DNA from: an uncultured Prevotellaceae bacterium
GTDB lineage: Bacteria > Bacteroidota > Bacteroidia > Bacteroidales > Bacteroidaceae
DNA length: 64,000 nt
NCBI GenBank assembly: GCA_900319225.1
Contig: ONNV01000004.1
Span: 1-64,000, forward strand
Direction of reading: 5' to 3'
The notes under the pieces are model-generated. The model had not been told where the DNA came from. It worked only from the letters and a program-made list of their open reading frames with translations, and ran no database searches. Both the position numbers and the translations under genes were made by a program. Positions 44,529 through 52,664 of the stretch are shown piece after piece. Every line of letters begins with the position of its first letter. Position 1 is the stretch's first letter.

Positions 44529-45878
44529 ATGGCTGAATTGAAGACACCTCAGGAACTGGGCACGGAAAAGGTTGGTAAGTTGCTCATAAGATATGCGGTT
44601 CCTGCTATGATTGCCATGCTGGCATCATCACTTTACAACATTGTAGACCGTGCGTTCATAGGGCACGGCGTAGGTACTATGGCCCTTTCGGGACTTGCCG
44701 TTACATTCCCGCTCATGAACCTGTCGGCAGCGCTGGGCTCAATGGTGGGTGTGGGATCGGGCACAATGATTTCACTTAAACTGGGTCAGAAAGACCACAA
44801 GAGCGCGCAGATGCTGCTGGGCAACTCCGTGACCATGAACATACTCATAGGAGTATCGTTCGGATTGCTGGCGCTCATCTTTATAGACCCCATACTCAGG
44901 CTGTTCGGTGCCACTGACGTGACTATCGGCTATGCCCGTGAGTATATGGTAATAATCCTGGTAGGTAATGCGTTCACCCATCTCTATCTGGGTATAAACT
45001 GCATACTGCGTGCCGCCGGACACCCCAACAAGGCGATGATAGCCACTATTGGAACGGTGCTGCTCAACACTCTTTTGGACTACCTCTTCATCATGGTGTT
45101 CCAGTGGGGTATCAAGGGCGCTGCAATAGCTACCGTGATATCACAGGTACTGGCATTCATATGGCAGTGTTTCCAGTTGTCCGATAAGGAAGAACTCATA
45201 CATCTGCAGCGCGGTACCTACCGTCTGCGTGGAGACCTGGTCAAGAATATCGTCACAATAGGATTGTCACCCTGTCTGATGAACGCCGCCGCCTGCTTTG
45301 TGGTGCTGCTCATAAACCGCGGCCTGCTCAAATATGGCAGTGACGTGGCCATAGGCGCCTACAGCATAGTGAACAGCTTTGGATTCCTGATCGTGATGAT
45401 GGTCATGGGATTCAACCAGGCCATGCAGCCTATTGCAGGTTACAACTACGGTGCGCGTCAGTTTGACCGCGTGCTCAGGGTTCTCTATCTGACCATGTTC
45501 TTCGGTACAATAGTGACAACGCTGGGATTTGCAGTAACTGAGTTCCTGCCGGGTCTGTGTATCCGTATATTTACTGATGACCCCGAACTCACCGCCATAG
45601 CCATGACGGGTATGAAACTCACGTTCCTGGTATTCCCGCTGGTAGGCTCACAGATGGTTACGGGTAACTTCTTCCAGAGCATAGGCATGCCGGGCAAGTC
45701 AATCCTGATGTCCCTGTCACGCCAGCTGCTTCTGCTCATCCCGTTCCTTCTCATACTGCCGCGTTACTACGGCATAAACGGGATATGGTACAGCATGCCG
45801 GCATCGGATTTCCTCTCAGTAATCCTGGGAGTATCCCTGCTTATTCCTCAAGTAAAGAAACTCAAAAAGATGGCATAA
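44529..45878 (+). CDS. MATE-family efflux transporter
   Basis: A 449-residue inner-membrane antiporter with about 12 helices in two halves. N-terminal MIAMLASSLYNIVDRAFIGH, then GLAVTFPLMNLSAALGSMVG are the MATE signature. The second half repeats it in NSFGFLIVMMVMGFNQAMQP and QPIAGYNYGARQF. It exports cationic compounds against H+ or Na+. The next gene starts 1 bp after its stop, so the genes for MATE, kinase and phosphoesterase form one unit. The substrate cannot be read from sequence. Confidence 0.94.
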   Translation: MAELKTPQELGTEKVGKLLIRYAVPAMIAMLASSLYNIVDRAFIGHGVGTMALSGLAVTFPLMNLSAALGSMVGVGSGTMISLKLGQKDHKSAQMLLGNSVTMNILIGVSFGLLALIFIDPILRLFGATDVTIGYAREYMVIILVGNAFTHLYLGINCILRAAGHPNKAMIATIGTVLLNTLLDYLFIMVFQWGIKGAAIATVISQVLAFIWQCFQLSDKEELIHLQRGTYRLRGDLVKNIVTIGLSPCLMNAAACFVVLLINRGLLKYGSDVAIGAYSIVNSFGFLIVMMVMGFNQAMQPIAGYNYGARQFDRVLRVLYLTMFFGTIVTTLGFAVTEFLPGLCIRIFTDDPELTAIAMTGMKLTFLVFPLVGSQMVTGNFFQSIGMPGKSILMSLSRQLLLLIPFLLILPRYYGINGIWYSMPASDFLSVILGVSLLIPQVKKLKKMA

Positions 45879-45879
45879 T

Positions 45880-46512
45880 ATGGAAAAGGACAAGCACTAC
45901 TGTATATGCATAGGCCGCAAGTTCTGTAGCGGTGGCCGTAACGTGGCAGCTCTGGTAGCTGAACAGTTGGGTATCAAGGTATATGACCGTGACCTGCTCA
46001 AGAAAGCAGCCCAGAATACCGGGTTCAGCGAGCAGTTCTTTGATGAGGCCGATGAGGAGAAGACCCGCCGCGGTCTGCGCTCCCTGTTTATGAGCCATTT
46101 TAACAGCAGCAACGGTTTTTCGGCCAACTACCTGAGTAACGAGTCCCTGTTCAAGATGCAGAGCGATGCCATACAGCACATTCATGAGCAGGAGAACTGT
46201 GTGTTCATAGGCCGATGCGCAGACTATGTGCTGCGTGACAGCGACCGCTTGCTCAACGTCTTCATAGCTGCCGATAAGGATGACCGCGTGGCCCGCGTCC
46301 TGCGTCATGCCGATGAGGGTATGACAGAGTCCAAGGCACTTTCACTTATTGAGGACATAGACCACAAACGTTCATCGTACTACAACTATTTCACCGGCCG
46401 CACATGGGGTGACCCGGCTGTTTATGACATCTGTCTTAACAGCAGCACCTTAGGTTATGACAAGTGCGCCGATATGATTGTGGCGCTGGCTAAGGAGCGT
46501 CTGGGAATATGA
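45880..46512 (+). CDS. Cytidylate kinase-like protein
   Basis: A 210-residue cytoplasmic protein of the cytidylate kinase-like family. The P-loop region is CICIGRKFCSGGRNVAALVA (about 8-27), a variant of GxxGSGGxxIA, followed by LGIKVYDRDLLKKAAQNTGF. The Arg-rich lid region is DDRVARVLRHADEGMTESKA. In many Bacteroidales this protein is next to transporters and is not the essential Cmk. Its true substrate is uncertain. It overlaps the next gene by 4 bp. Confidence 0.88.
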   Translation: MEKDKHYCICIGRKFCSGGRNVAALVAEQLGIKVYDRDLLKKAAQNTGFSEQFFDEADEEKTRRGLRSLFMSHFNSSNGFSANYLSNESLFKMQSDAIQHIHEQENCVFIGRCADYVLRDSDRLLNVFIAADKDDRVARVLRHADEGMTESKALSLIEDIDHKRSSYYNYFTGRTWGDPAVYDICLNSSTLGYDKCADMIVALAKERLGI

Positions 46513-47009
46513 AACGTATAGGAATCCTGTCCGATACCCACGGCTACTGGGATGACCGCTATGCCACATTCCTGCAGGGATGTGACGAGATATGGCATGC
46601 CGGTGACATCGGTACGTATGAGATAATGGAGCGTCTCTCAAAGATTGCCATGCTGCGTGCCGTATACGGAAACTGTGACGGACAGGATGTACGCCGTTGC
46701 ACCACTGAGCTGTATCGTTTCAAGGTGGAGGACGCCAATATCATGATGAAACACATAGGCGGGTCACCGGATCATTATGACCACGCCGTCCGTGAGCAGC
46801 TGCTCCTGGAGACTCCGGATCTTTTTGTCTGCGGCCATTCGCACATACTCAAGGTGATGCATGACAAGAAATATAACATGCTGTTCATAAATCCCGGAGC
46901 CGCCGGCCTGCAGGGGTGGCAGAAAGTACGTACTCTGGTACGTCTGGAAATTGAGGGCAAGACATTCCGTAATCTTGAGGTTCTGGAGATAAAAAGGGAA
47001 GGTCTGTAG
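46509..47009 (+). CDS. YfcE/MJ0936-family metallophosphoesterase
   Basis: A 166-residue calcineurin-like phosphodiesterase. The metal ligands are visible as GILSDTHGYWD, IWHAGDIGTYE, VYGNCD and CGHSHILKV (about residues 4-14, 31-41, 56-61 and 109-117). The family cleaves phosphodiester bonds, and one member acts on cyclic nucleotides. It is the third gene of the MATE operon and overlaps the kinase by 4 bp. Its position beside a nucleotide kinase-like gene may reflect a shared nucleotide substrate; that is an inference. Confidence 0.93.
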   Translation: MKRIGILSDTHGYWDDRYATFLQGCDEIWHAGDIGTYEIMERLSKIAMLRAVYGNCDGQDVRRCTTELYRFKVEDANIMMKHIGGSPDHYDHAVREQLLLETPDLFVCGHSHILKVMHDKKYNMLFINPGAAGLQGWQKVRTLVRLEIEGKTFRNLEVLEIKREGL

Positions 47010-47057
47010 ACCTGAACCAAAAATATCCCATATCTGTACAAGGAAGTCTGTTTTTTG

Positions 47058-47065
47058 TATCTTTG
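47058..47065 (+). promoter_or_regulatory. -7 box 5 bases before the antiporter start
   Basis: TATCTTTG ends at 47065 and the ATG is at 47070. If the box is used, the transcript starts at or within the start codon. Confidence 0.5.
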
Positions 47066-47069
47066 CAAC

Positions 47070-48707
47070 ATGACGTTGTTTCTGATACTCATAGGCCTTG
47101 TAATCCTGATCTGTGTATGGTTGAACCATGTCACGAACAGGATTGGTGTGCCTACTCTCTTGGCATTCATAGTGCTGGGTATCATATTCGGTAACAACGG
47201 TCTCATCCCGATACATCTGGAGGATATGGATTTTGCGGAGCAGACCTGTACGGTGGCTCTCATATTCATTATGTTCTACGGCGGATTCGGCACCCGATGG
47301 GAGAGTGCCGGCCGTGTGGCGGTCGAGTCCGGCCTGCTGGCCAGTGTGGGTGTAATACTAACGTCGGGAATGGTAGGCGTGTTCTGCCATTATGCGCTCC
47401 GTTGGGAGTGGATGGACGGATTGTTGCTGGGATCTGTAATTGCATCTACTGATGCCGCATCCGTGTTCTCCATACTGCGTTCACGTAAACTGGGACTAAA
47501 GAACAACACGGCATCACTGCTTGAGGTTGAGAGCGGCAGTAATGACCCGTTCGCATACATGCTTACCATGGTGATGCTCTCCCTGCGCAGCGGAACCGCA
47601 TCGGGTGGCGGAGTGGTGCTCATGCTTGTGGGGCAGATACTGCTCGGTGTTCTGGGTGGCTGGTTGATAGCTATCGTTGCAGTACATATATTCAAGCAGA
47701 TGCATTCACGCGCAACTGCATACGGATCACTTTTTGTGCTCGCCATTGCTATACTGTCATATGCCCTGCCGTCATTCCTGGGCGGAAACGGATACCTGAG
47801 TGCCTATCTGGCCGGTATCATTATGGGTAATGCCGACCTCAAGGACAAGAAAAACCTGGTGGCATTCTTTGACGGGACGACCGGACTGATGCAGGTGCTC
47901 ATTTTCTTTCTGTTGGGTCTGCTGGCACGTCCGGCCATGATGCATAGGGTTATCGTCCCGGCCCTGATAATATTTGCGTTCATGCTGTTCGTGGCCCGTC
48001 CGCTTGCAGTGAGCCTGGTTCTCACTCCATTCTCCCGCAGTAAGGGATACAGGTTCAGACAACGTATGCTGGTATCGTTCGTGGGGCTCAGGGGTGCCGC
48101 ATCCATAGTATTTGCCATTATGGCTACAGGAACGGTATCGGATATGAATGTTGACCTTTTCAACATAGTATTCTGCATAGTCCTGTTGTCCATCACGATT
48201 CAGGGCTCGCTCCTGCCTGCTGTGGCCGGGTGGCTTGATATGATTGATGACAGCGTGGATGTGATGAAGACATTCAATGACTATGTTGAGGATACCGATG
48301 TCCAGTTTGGACGCATAACCATAAAGGAGGGCAGTGCCTGGGAGGGCAAGCTGATACGTGAACTTGGACTGCCCAAGAATCTGCTCATTGCAATGATACT
48401 CAGAGACGGCCAAAAGGTGCTGCCACGTGGCAATACCAAGATAAAGAAGGGTGACAGCGTGGTAATCATCACTAAAAGTTTTGAGGATAACCACACGTTC
48501 CTTGAGGAGCACACCATAAAACCCGGCAGTAAGTGGGTGGGCCAGCGAATCATGGATTATGACCGTGCTGACGCCGGTGTGGTTGTTATGATAAGAAGAG
48601 GTGACAAGAACACCATCCCGGACGGAAATACGGTATTGCAGGCGTCCGATGTGCTGGTACTGTGCCATATCTCGCAGCAGGAACCTACAGAAACAGACAA
48701 CAGTTGA
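47070..48707 (+). CDS. CPA1-type Na+(K+)/H+ antiporter with TrkA-C domains
   Basis: A 545-residue antiporter of the NhaP2/CvrA type. About 12 membrane helices fill residues 1-385. SVIASTDAASVFSILRSRKL and ESGSNDPFAYML hold the ND ion-binding pair, and FVGLRGAASIVFAIMA is also typical. The C-terminal half has two RCK_C domains (ITIKEGSAWEGKLIRELGLP and EEHTIKPGSKWVGQRIMD). The ATG at 47070 fits the family; an in-frame TTG five codons upstream lies in the promoter box. It regulates cytoplasmic K+/Na+ and pH. Confidence 0.93.
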   Translation: MTLFLILIGLVILICVWLNHVTNRIGVPTLLAFIVLGIIFGNNGLIPIHLEDMDFAEQTCTVALIFIMFYGGFGTRWESAGRVAVESGLLASVGVILTSGMVGVFCHYALRWEWMDGLLLGSVIASTDAASVFSILRSRKLGLKNNTASLLEVESGSNDPFAYMLTMVMLSLRSGTASGGGVVLMLVGQILLGVLGGWLIAIVAVHIFKQMHSRATAYGSLFVLAIAILSYALPSFLGGNGYLSAYLAGIIMGNADLKDKKNLVAFFDGTTGLMQVLIFFLLGLLARPAMMHRVIVPALIIFAFMLFVARPLAVSLVLTPFSRSKGYRFRQRMLVSFVGLRGAASIVFAIMATGTVSDMNVDLFNIVFCIVLLSITIQGSLLPAVAGWLDMIDDSVDVMKTFNDYVEDTDVQFGRITIKEGSAWEGKLIRELGLPKNLLIAMILRDGQKVLPRGNTKIKKGDSVVIITKSFEDNHTFLEEHTIKPGSKWVGQRIMDYDRADAGVVVMIRRGDKNTIPDGNTVLQASDVLVLCHISQQEPTETDNS

Positions 48708-48711
48708 TACT

Positions 48712-49941
48712 ATGGAACCATTGACTCTCCTTGAACTTAACGGACGCGTAAAGAGCACGCTCCAGTTTGAATTGCCCGATGCCTACTGGGTACAGGCTGA
48801 AATAAGCGGAATCAGCCCCTCAAGCCAGGGACACTGCTATATGGAACTTGTCCAGAAAGACCCCACGGGACGAACTTTCCTGGCCAAGGCCAAAGCCAAC
48901 GTATGGCGCAATACATGGTTGCATATAAAACCCTATTTTGAACAGCAGACAGGTGAGACCCTTAAGGTGGGTATGAAAGTCCTGCTGCAGGTCACCGTCA
49001 CATTCCACGAGGTGTATGGCTACTCGCTTAATGTACAGGATATAGACCCCACTTATACCCTGGGTGATATGGCCCGCCGTCGCAGGGAGATACTGCAGCA
49101 ACTTGAAAAAGACGGTGTGATAGGGCTTAACCGTGAGCTTGACATACCTGCGCTGCCGCAGAGGATTGCCGTGATCTCATCGGCCACAGCCGCCGGTTAC
49201 GGTGATTTCTGTGACCAGTTGTCAAATAACGTATACGGATTCAGGTTCTACGTGAAGCTGTTCCCGGCTCTTATGCAGGGTGATGATGTGGAGCGCAGCG
49301 TGATATCGGCCATGGATGCCGTGGCGCGCCGCCGTGATGACTTTGACGTGCTGGTCATAATACGCGGAGGCGGTGCCGTGAGTGAATTGAGCTGTTTTGA
49401 CTCATATGCGCTGGCATTCAACATCGCCAATTTCCCGCTCCCCGTCATAACCGGAATAGGTCATGAACGTGACGATACGGTTGCCGATGTGGTGGCCCAT
49501 ACCAAGGTCAAGACCCCCACTGCCGCTGCCGAGTTCCTTATAAACAAGGTGTTTGATACCGCATCGGAACTGGAGAACGTGACACGCCGCATGAGCGATG
49601 CCGTAACGGAGAGAATGAATGCTGAAAAGCTGCGAATAGAGAGGCTTACGCAGAAATTGCCGTCGCTGTTCGCGGTCGCCCGCGTGCGTCGTGAGCAGAT
49701 ACTTGAAAACCTGTGGAACCGCGCTGTGACCGGTGTGGGCAATGTCATCACCTCCCAGATTCACAAATTGGAGCTTATGGATAAGAGTATAGCAGCAGCC
49801 GATCCTGTGCTTATACTCAAGCGTGGCTATACAATGACCCGCCTTAACGGACATGTGGTAAAAGGTGCGGCAGACCTTCATAAGGGAGACCGCCTTACCA
49901 CTACATTCCCGGACGGTACGGTTGAGAGTGAGATAATATGA
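48712..49941 (+). CDS. xseA: Exodeoxyribonuclease VII large subunit
   Basis: XseA, with XseB, degrades single-stranded DNA into short oligonucleotides. From the ATG at 48712 it has 409 residues: an OB fold (YWVQAEISGISPSSQGHCYM, about 21-40) and the catalytic domain with VIIRGGGAVSELSCFDSYAL and GHERDDTVADVVAHTKVKTP. A long coiled-coil follows (SELENVTRRMSDAVTERMNA). An ATG 37 codons upstream is in the antiporter 3' end and gives no homology. The gene begins 4 bp after the antiporter stop and xseB follows 27 bp later. Confidence 0.96.
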   Translation: MEPLTLLELNGRVKSTLQFELPDAYWVQAEISGISPSSQGHCYMELVQKDPTGRTFLAKAKANVWRNTWLHIKPYFEQQTGETLKVGMKVLLQVTVTFHEVYGYSLNVQDIDPTYTLGDMARRRREILQQLEKDGVIGLNRELDIPALPQRIAVISSATAAGYGDFCDQLSNNVYGFRFYVKLFPALMQGDDVERSVISAMDAVARRRDDFDVLVIIRGGGAVSELSCFDSYALAFNIANFPLPVITGIGHERDDTVADVVAHTKVKTPTAAAEFLINKVFDTASELENVTRRMSDAVTERMNAEKLRIERLTQKLPSLFAVARVRREQILENLWNRAVTGVGNVITSQIHKLELMDKSIAAADPVLILKRGYTMTRLNGHVVKGAADLHKGDRLTTTFPDGTVESEII

Positions 49942-49968
49942 TTATTAACCTATAAAATCATAAATACA

Positions 49969-50151
49969 GTGAAATACGAGGAAGCAATGAAACGCCTGGA
50001 GGAGATTGTATCCAGGATTGAAGAGAACAAGATGGATATAGACCAGATAGGTGACAGCCTTAAGGAGGCCCGTGAGCTGATAAAGTTCTGCAAGGATAAA
50101 CTCTATAAGACTGATGAGGAGATAAAGAAGATCCTTGAATCCGAAGATTAA
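49969..50151 (+). CDS. xseB: Exodeoxyribonuclease VII small subunit
   Basis: A 60-residue helical protein that starts with GTG at 49969, reading as MKYEEAMKRLEEIVSRIEEN, then SLKEARELIKFCKDKLYKTD. This is the standard XseB hairpin (family length about 60-80). It binds the XseA coiled coil. It follows xseA with a 27-bp gap and is cotranscribed. The M48 protease gene begins 3 bp later. Confidence 0.93.
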   Translation: MKYEEAMKRLEEIVSRIEENKMDIDQIGDSLKEARELIKFCKDKLYKTDEEIKKILESED

Positions 50152-50154
50152 GCA

Positions 50155-50964
50155 ATGAAACAAATCCGCAGACTATTCGCATATGCATTGGCGGCGCTCA
50201 TGCTGCTGTCATGCAGCACGGTGGCGTTTACCGGACGTAACCGCATGCTTCTGTACTCGGACAGTGAGATAACCGCGCTGGCCGATGAGTCATACAATGA
50301 ACTTATGGCTACCACCCGGATATCGGCCAACAAACAACAGTCTGAAATGGTACAGAATGTGGGTGTACGTCTGGCCGATGCGCTCTCCAAATACCTGGCC
50401 AGCCAGGGGCAGATGAGCGTGCTTGACGGCATAAACTGGGATTTCAAGCTGGTTCAGGATGACCAGGTGAATGCATTCTGCATGCCGGGCGGCAAGGTGG
50501 TTTTCTATGAGGGCATAATGCCCCTGCTGGACAGTCCTGACCTGGTGGCTGTAGTAATGGGACATGAGATGGCGCATGCCATAGCCCGTCACGGTAATGA
50601 GCGAATGACCCAGCAGGCTCTTGCCAGCATTGTGGGCAGCGTTGCAGGCCAGGTGGTTGAGCAGAAGACGTCAGAGAACGGCCGGATTCTGTTTGAGGCG
50701 GCCTTTGCCGTGGGCAGCCAGTACGGTTATCTGCTGCCTTACTCGCGCAAACATGAGTATGAGGCCGATGAGATAGGCCTGTACATAATGGCAATTGCCG
50801 GTTATGACATAACCCAGGCTCCGCTTTTGTGGCAGAAAATGTCGGCCCAAGGGGGCAGTTCCGTGCCGGAATTCATGAGTACCCATCCCAGTGATGCCAA
50901 TCGCATAAAGAATCTGGAGAAACTGCAGGATAAAGCCAGAAAGATTGCACAGAAAATACAATAA
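50155..50964 (+). CDS. M48-family zinc metallopeptidase lipoprotein
   Basis: A 269-residue lipoprotein (lipobox LMLLSC, Cys about residue 20). It carries the zinc motif HEMAHAIARHG (HExxH, about 138-148) and the third ligand in YEADEIGLYIMAIAGYD. The size and plan match LoiP/YggG- and BepA-type envelope proteases without the TPR part. It probably degrades misfolded outer-membrane proteins at the inner face of the outer membrane. Cotranscription with xseAB is likely from the 3-bp gap. Confidence 0.93.
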   Translation: MKQIRRLFAYALAALMLLSCSTVAFTGRNRMLLYSDSEITALADESYNELMATTRISANKQQSEMVQNVGVRLADALSKYLASQGQMSVLDGINWDFKLVQDDQVNAFCMPGGKVVFYEGIMPLLDSPDLVAVVMGHEMAHAIARHGNERMTQQALASIVGSVAGQVVEQKTSENGRILFEAAFAVGSQYGYLLPYSRKHEYEADEIGLYIMAIAGYDITQAPLLWQKMSAQGGSSVPEFMSTHPSDANRIKNLEKLQDKARKIAQKIQ

Positions 50965-50990
50965 CCAATTAATGTTCAATAGTCCGTAAA

Positions 50991-52127
50991 ATGAAGAAAC
51001 TTGTTTACAATGTAGGCATTGTGTGCCTTTTGGCCTTAGTTTGCAACTGCAGGAATGAGAATGCCGGGTCTCCAGAGGATTTTAAGTATGTGGTGACGTA
51101 TGGTAATTCTTATGACAAGCTGTCCTGGAGTGATATGGTGGATTCTGTCCGCTATATCCCGCTCAAGACCCCTGACGGTGCCATGATGGGTGATATCAAA
51201 CAGCTGGTTGTAGCGTTTAACCATATGTATGCCATAACCCAGAATGGAGTCTATTGCTTTGATATGGATGGAAACGCCGTATTCAAGGTAAACCAGGGAC
51301 GTGCGCATTATGAGTATCTGAATGCCAACTCCATCTCCGTGTCAGACAGATTGCTGTACCTGTTTGACAATTACAAGCAGCGGATACTGGCTCTGGATGC
51401 AATTAACGGAGAGTATTGCGGTGAGATGAGAGTTCCCATAGGCGGCACAACCGCATACTGCTTGGAAGACCGTATCCTTTTTGAGAATTATGAAACAGAC
51501 AGCATAGGCCGTTACAGGCTCTTCATAAAGGGCAATGACCAGCATATTGAGAAGGGATTCGTCAAGAGTAAGGAGCATGCGGAGGGTAAATGGACAAATG
51601 ACGGCCTGTTATACTCATCACACATCAGGAACCTGGCCTGGAAGATTGACGGCATTGATTGCATACCGTATCTCAAGGTTGTCGTGCCGTCAGAGAAGGC
51701 ATTGCCTGATGATATTGTAAGCGACCTGGTAGAGACCGGACAACTGCCCCAAAACGACACACGGGATGTAATATACTATCTGCGTTATCTGAATGAGTGC
51801 AGTGGTTTCATTACGGGCATGCTGCTTTCAGGAAACAGCTATGACTACTTTATTCATGACAAGAAAACCGGTAACTCATGGGTATTCAACTCCTCTTCAC
51901 TTAAAAGCCTTAAAGTCTGGGAGAAGTTACCTCTCAGTGAGGTGTCGGCAGGTTACAATAACTGCGTGTTTACAGTGATCAACCCCATGTATGCCAATTT
52001 TGGAGATGACGGCTCCAAGCCCGCCGATCCCCAACTTATGGAAGCCTATAACGTAATTCACTCCGCCCAGAAGGATGACAACCCCATAATAGGCCAGTTC
52101 TGGCTCAAGAGCATTCAGGATAAGTAA
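50991..52127 (+). CDS. Six-bladed beta-propeller lipoprotein
   Basis: A 378-residue lipoprotein (lipobox CNC near residues 18-20, after LLALV). Propeller motifs DSVRYIPLKTPDGAMMGDIK, QNGVYCFDMDGNAVFKV, DRLLYLFDNYKQRILALDA place it in the 6-bladed family common in Bacteroidales, of unknown role. The start follows the protease by 26 bp. A strong terminator follows the stop. Compare 29359-30468, a less similar member. Confidence 0.82.
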   Translation: MKKLVYNVGIVCLLALVCNCRNENAGSPEDFKYVVTYGNSYDKLSWSDMVDSVRYIPLKTPDGAMMGDIKQLVVAFNHMYAITQNGVYCFDMDGNAVFKVNQGRAHYEYLNANSISVSDRLLYLFDNYKQRILALDAINGEYCGEMRVPIGGTTAYCLEDRILFENYETDSIGRYRLFIKGNDQHIEKGFVKSKEHAEGKWTNDGLLYSSHIRNLAWKIDGIDCIPYLKVVVPSEKALPDDIVSDLVETGQLPQNDTRDVIYYLRYLNECSGFITGMLLSGNSYDYFIHDKKTGNSWVFNSSSLKSLKVWEKLPLSEVSAGYNNCVFTVINPMYANFGDDGSKPADPQLMEAYNVIHSAQKDDNPIIGQFWLKSIQDK

Positions 52128-52158
52128 GGGCCCTATTAGCTTAAATTAGGTTCATTTT

Positions 52159-52192
52159 GGGCCAAAGCGTGCTTCTGGCCCTATTTTTTTTG
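52159..52192 (+). terminator. Terminator after the propeller lipoprotein
   Basis: GGGCCAAAGC and GCTTCTGGCCC (52159-52181) pair around GT, and a run of eight T follows. Confidence 0.85.
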
Positions 52193-52224
52193 CAAAAAAA
52201 GTTGTTTTTTCTAAATTTATGCAC

Positions 52225-52232
52225 TACGTTTG
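52225..52232 (+). promoter_or_regulatory. -7 promoter box for the candidate structured RNA
   Basis: TACGTTTG matches TAnnTTTG. A transcript starting about 5-7 bases later would begin with the first perfect hairpin at 52237-52256. Confidence 0.55.
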
Positions 52233-52236
52233 CGAT

Positions 52237-52560
52237 GTTTGATTAGTGAATCAAACGTTACAATTTGTTTGTGAGTCAGTGGTCCTTGGCTTGTGCGTTG
52301 CGTCTCCTTATTTGTACACAACCCCTTTTGATAAGTTCTACTGATTCCGATATTGGAAATATCGGCTCAAACTTGTTGTACCCTTTGGTTGATACAGAAT
52401 TTGGATAATTAAGAAAGGACGACGCGCGTCTATTGCCGTAGGAAGCTAACGTGATTCGTCCTTTCATCCAAATTCTAAGAATAGATGTAGACTGTTCTAA
52501 GATTTGGAGCCGCAAAGTTACGAATTTTCTTTGTGAAATAATCATTTCCGTTTCGTAACT
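52237..52560 (+). ncRNA. Candidate structured RNA, strand unproven
   Basis: A 537-bp gene-free stretch holds a series of hairpins. The first is GTTTGATT/AATCAAAC (52237-52256). The second is CCGATATT/AATATCGG (52347-52365). The third is AATTTGGAT and GAAAGGACGA (52398-52422) with TCGTCCTTTC and ATCCAAATT (52456-52474). The fourth is CCAAATTCTAAGAA/TTCTAAGATTTGG (52468-52507). The fifth is GTTACGAA/TTCGTAAC (52517-52559). The third and fourth share ATCCAAATT, so only one can form. On the minus strand a TAACTTTG box at 52513-52520 could drive an antisense RNA. I match it to no known RNA family. It precedes two lipoprotein genes and could be their leader or an independent RNA. Confidence 0.5.
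52513..52520 (-). promoter_or_regulatory. -7 box for a possible minus-strand transcript
   Basis: The minus strand reads TAACTTTG. Transcription from here would begin near 52508, at the edge of the 52468-52507 hairpin. Confidence 0.4.
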
Positions 52561-52664
52561 ATTTATAAATCCGAATCTTTGATTGTCCAATGACGTCGCG
52601 CCCACTGAGTTAGGTGCTGGCTGTCGTTGTGTGGTTTGTTGGATGCTGACCTATTATATACCTT

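Noticed and set aside
52276..52605. 109-codon minus-strand open frame over the candidate structured RNA
   Set aside because: No family resemblance, and the hairpin arms explain the sequence better. I am not certain; amino-acid-level conservation would revive it.
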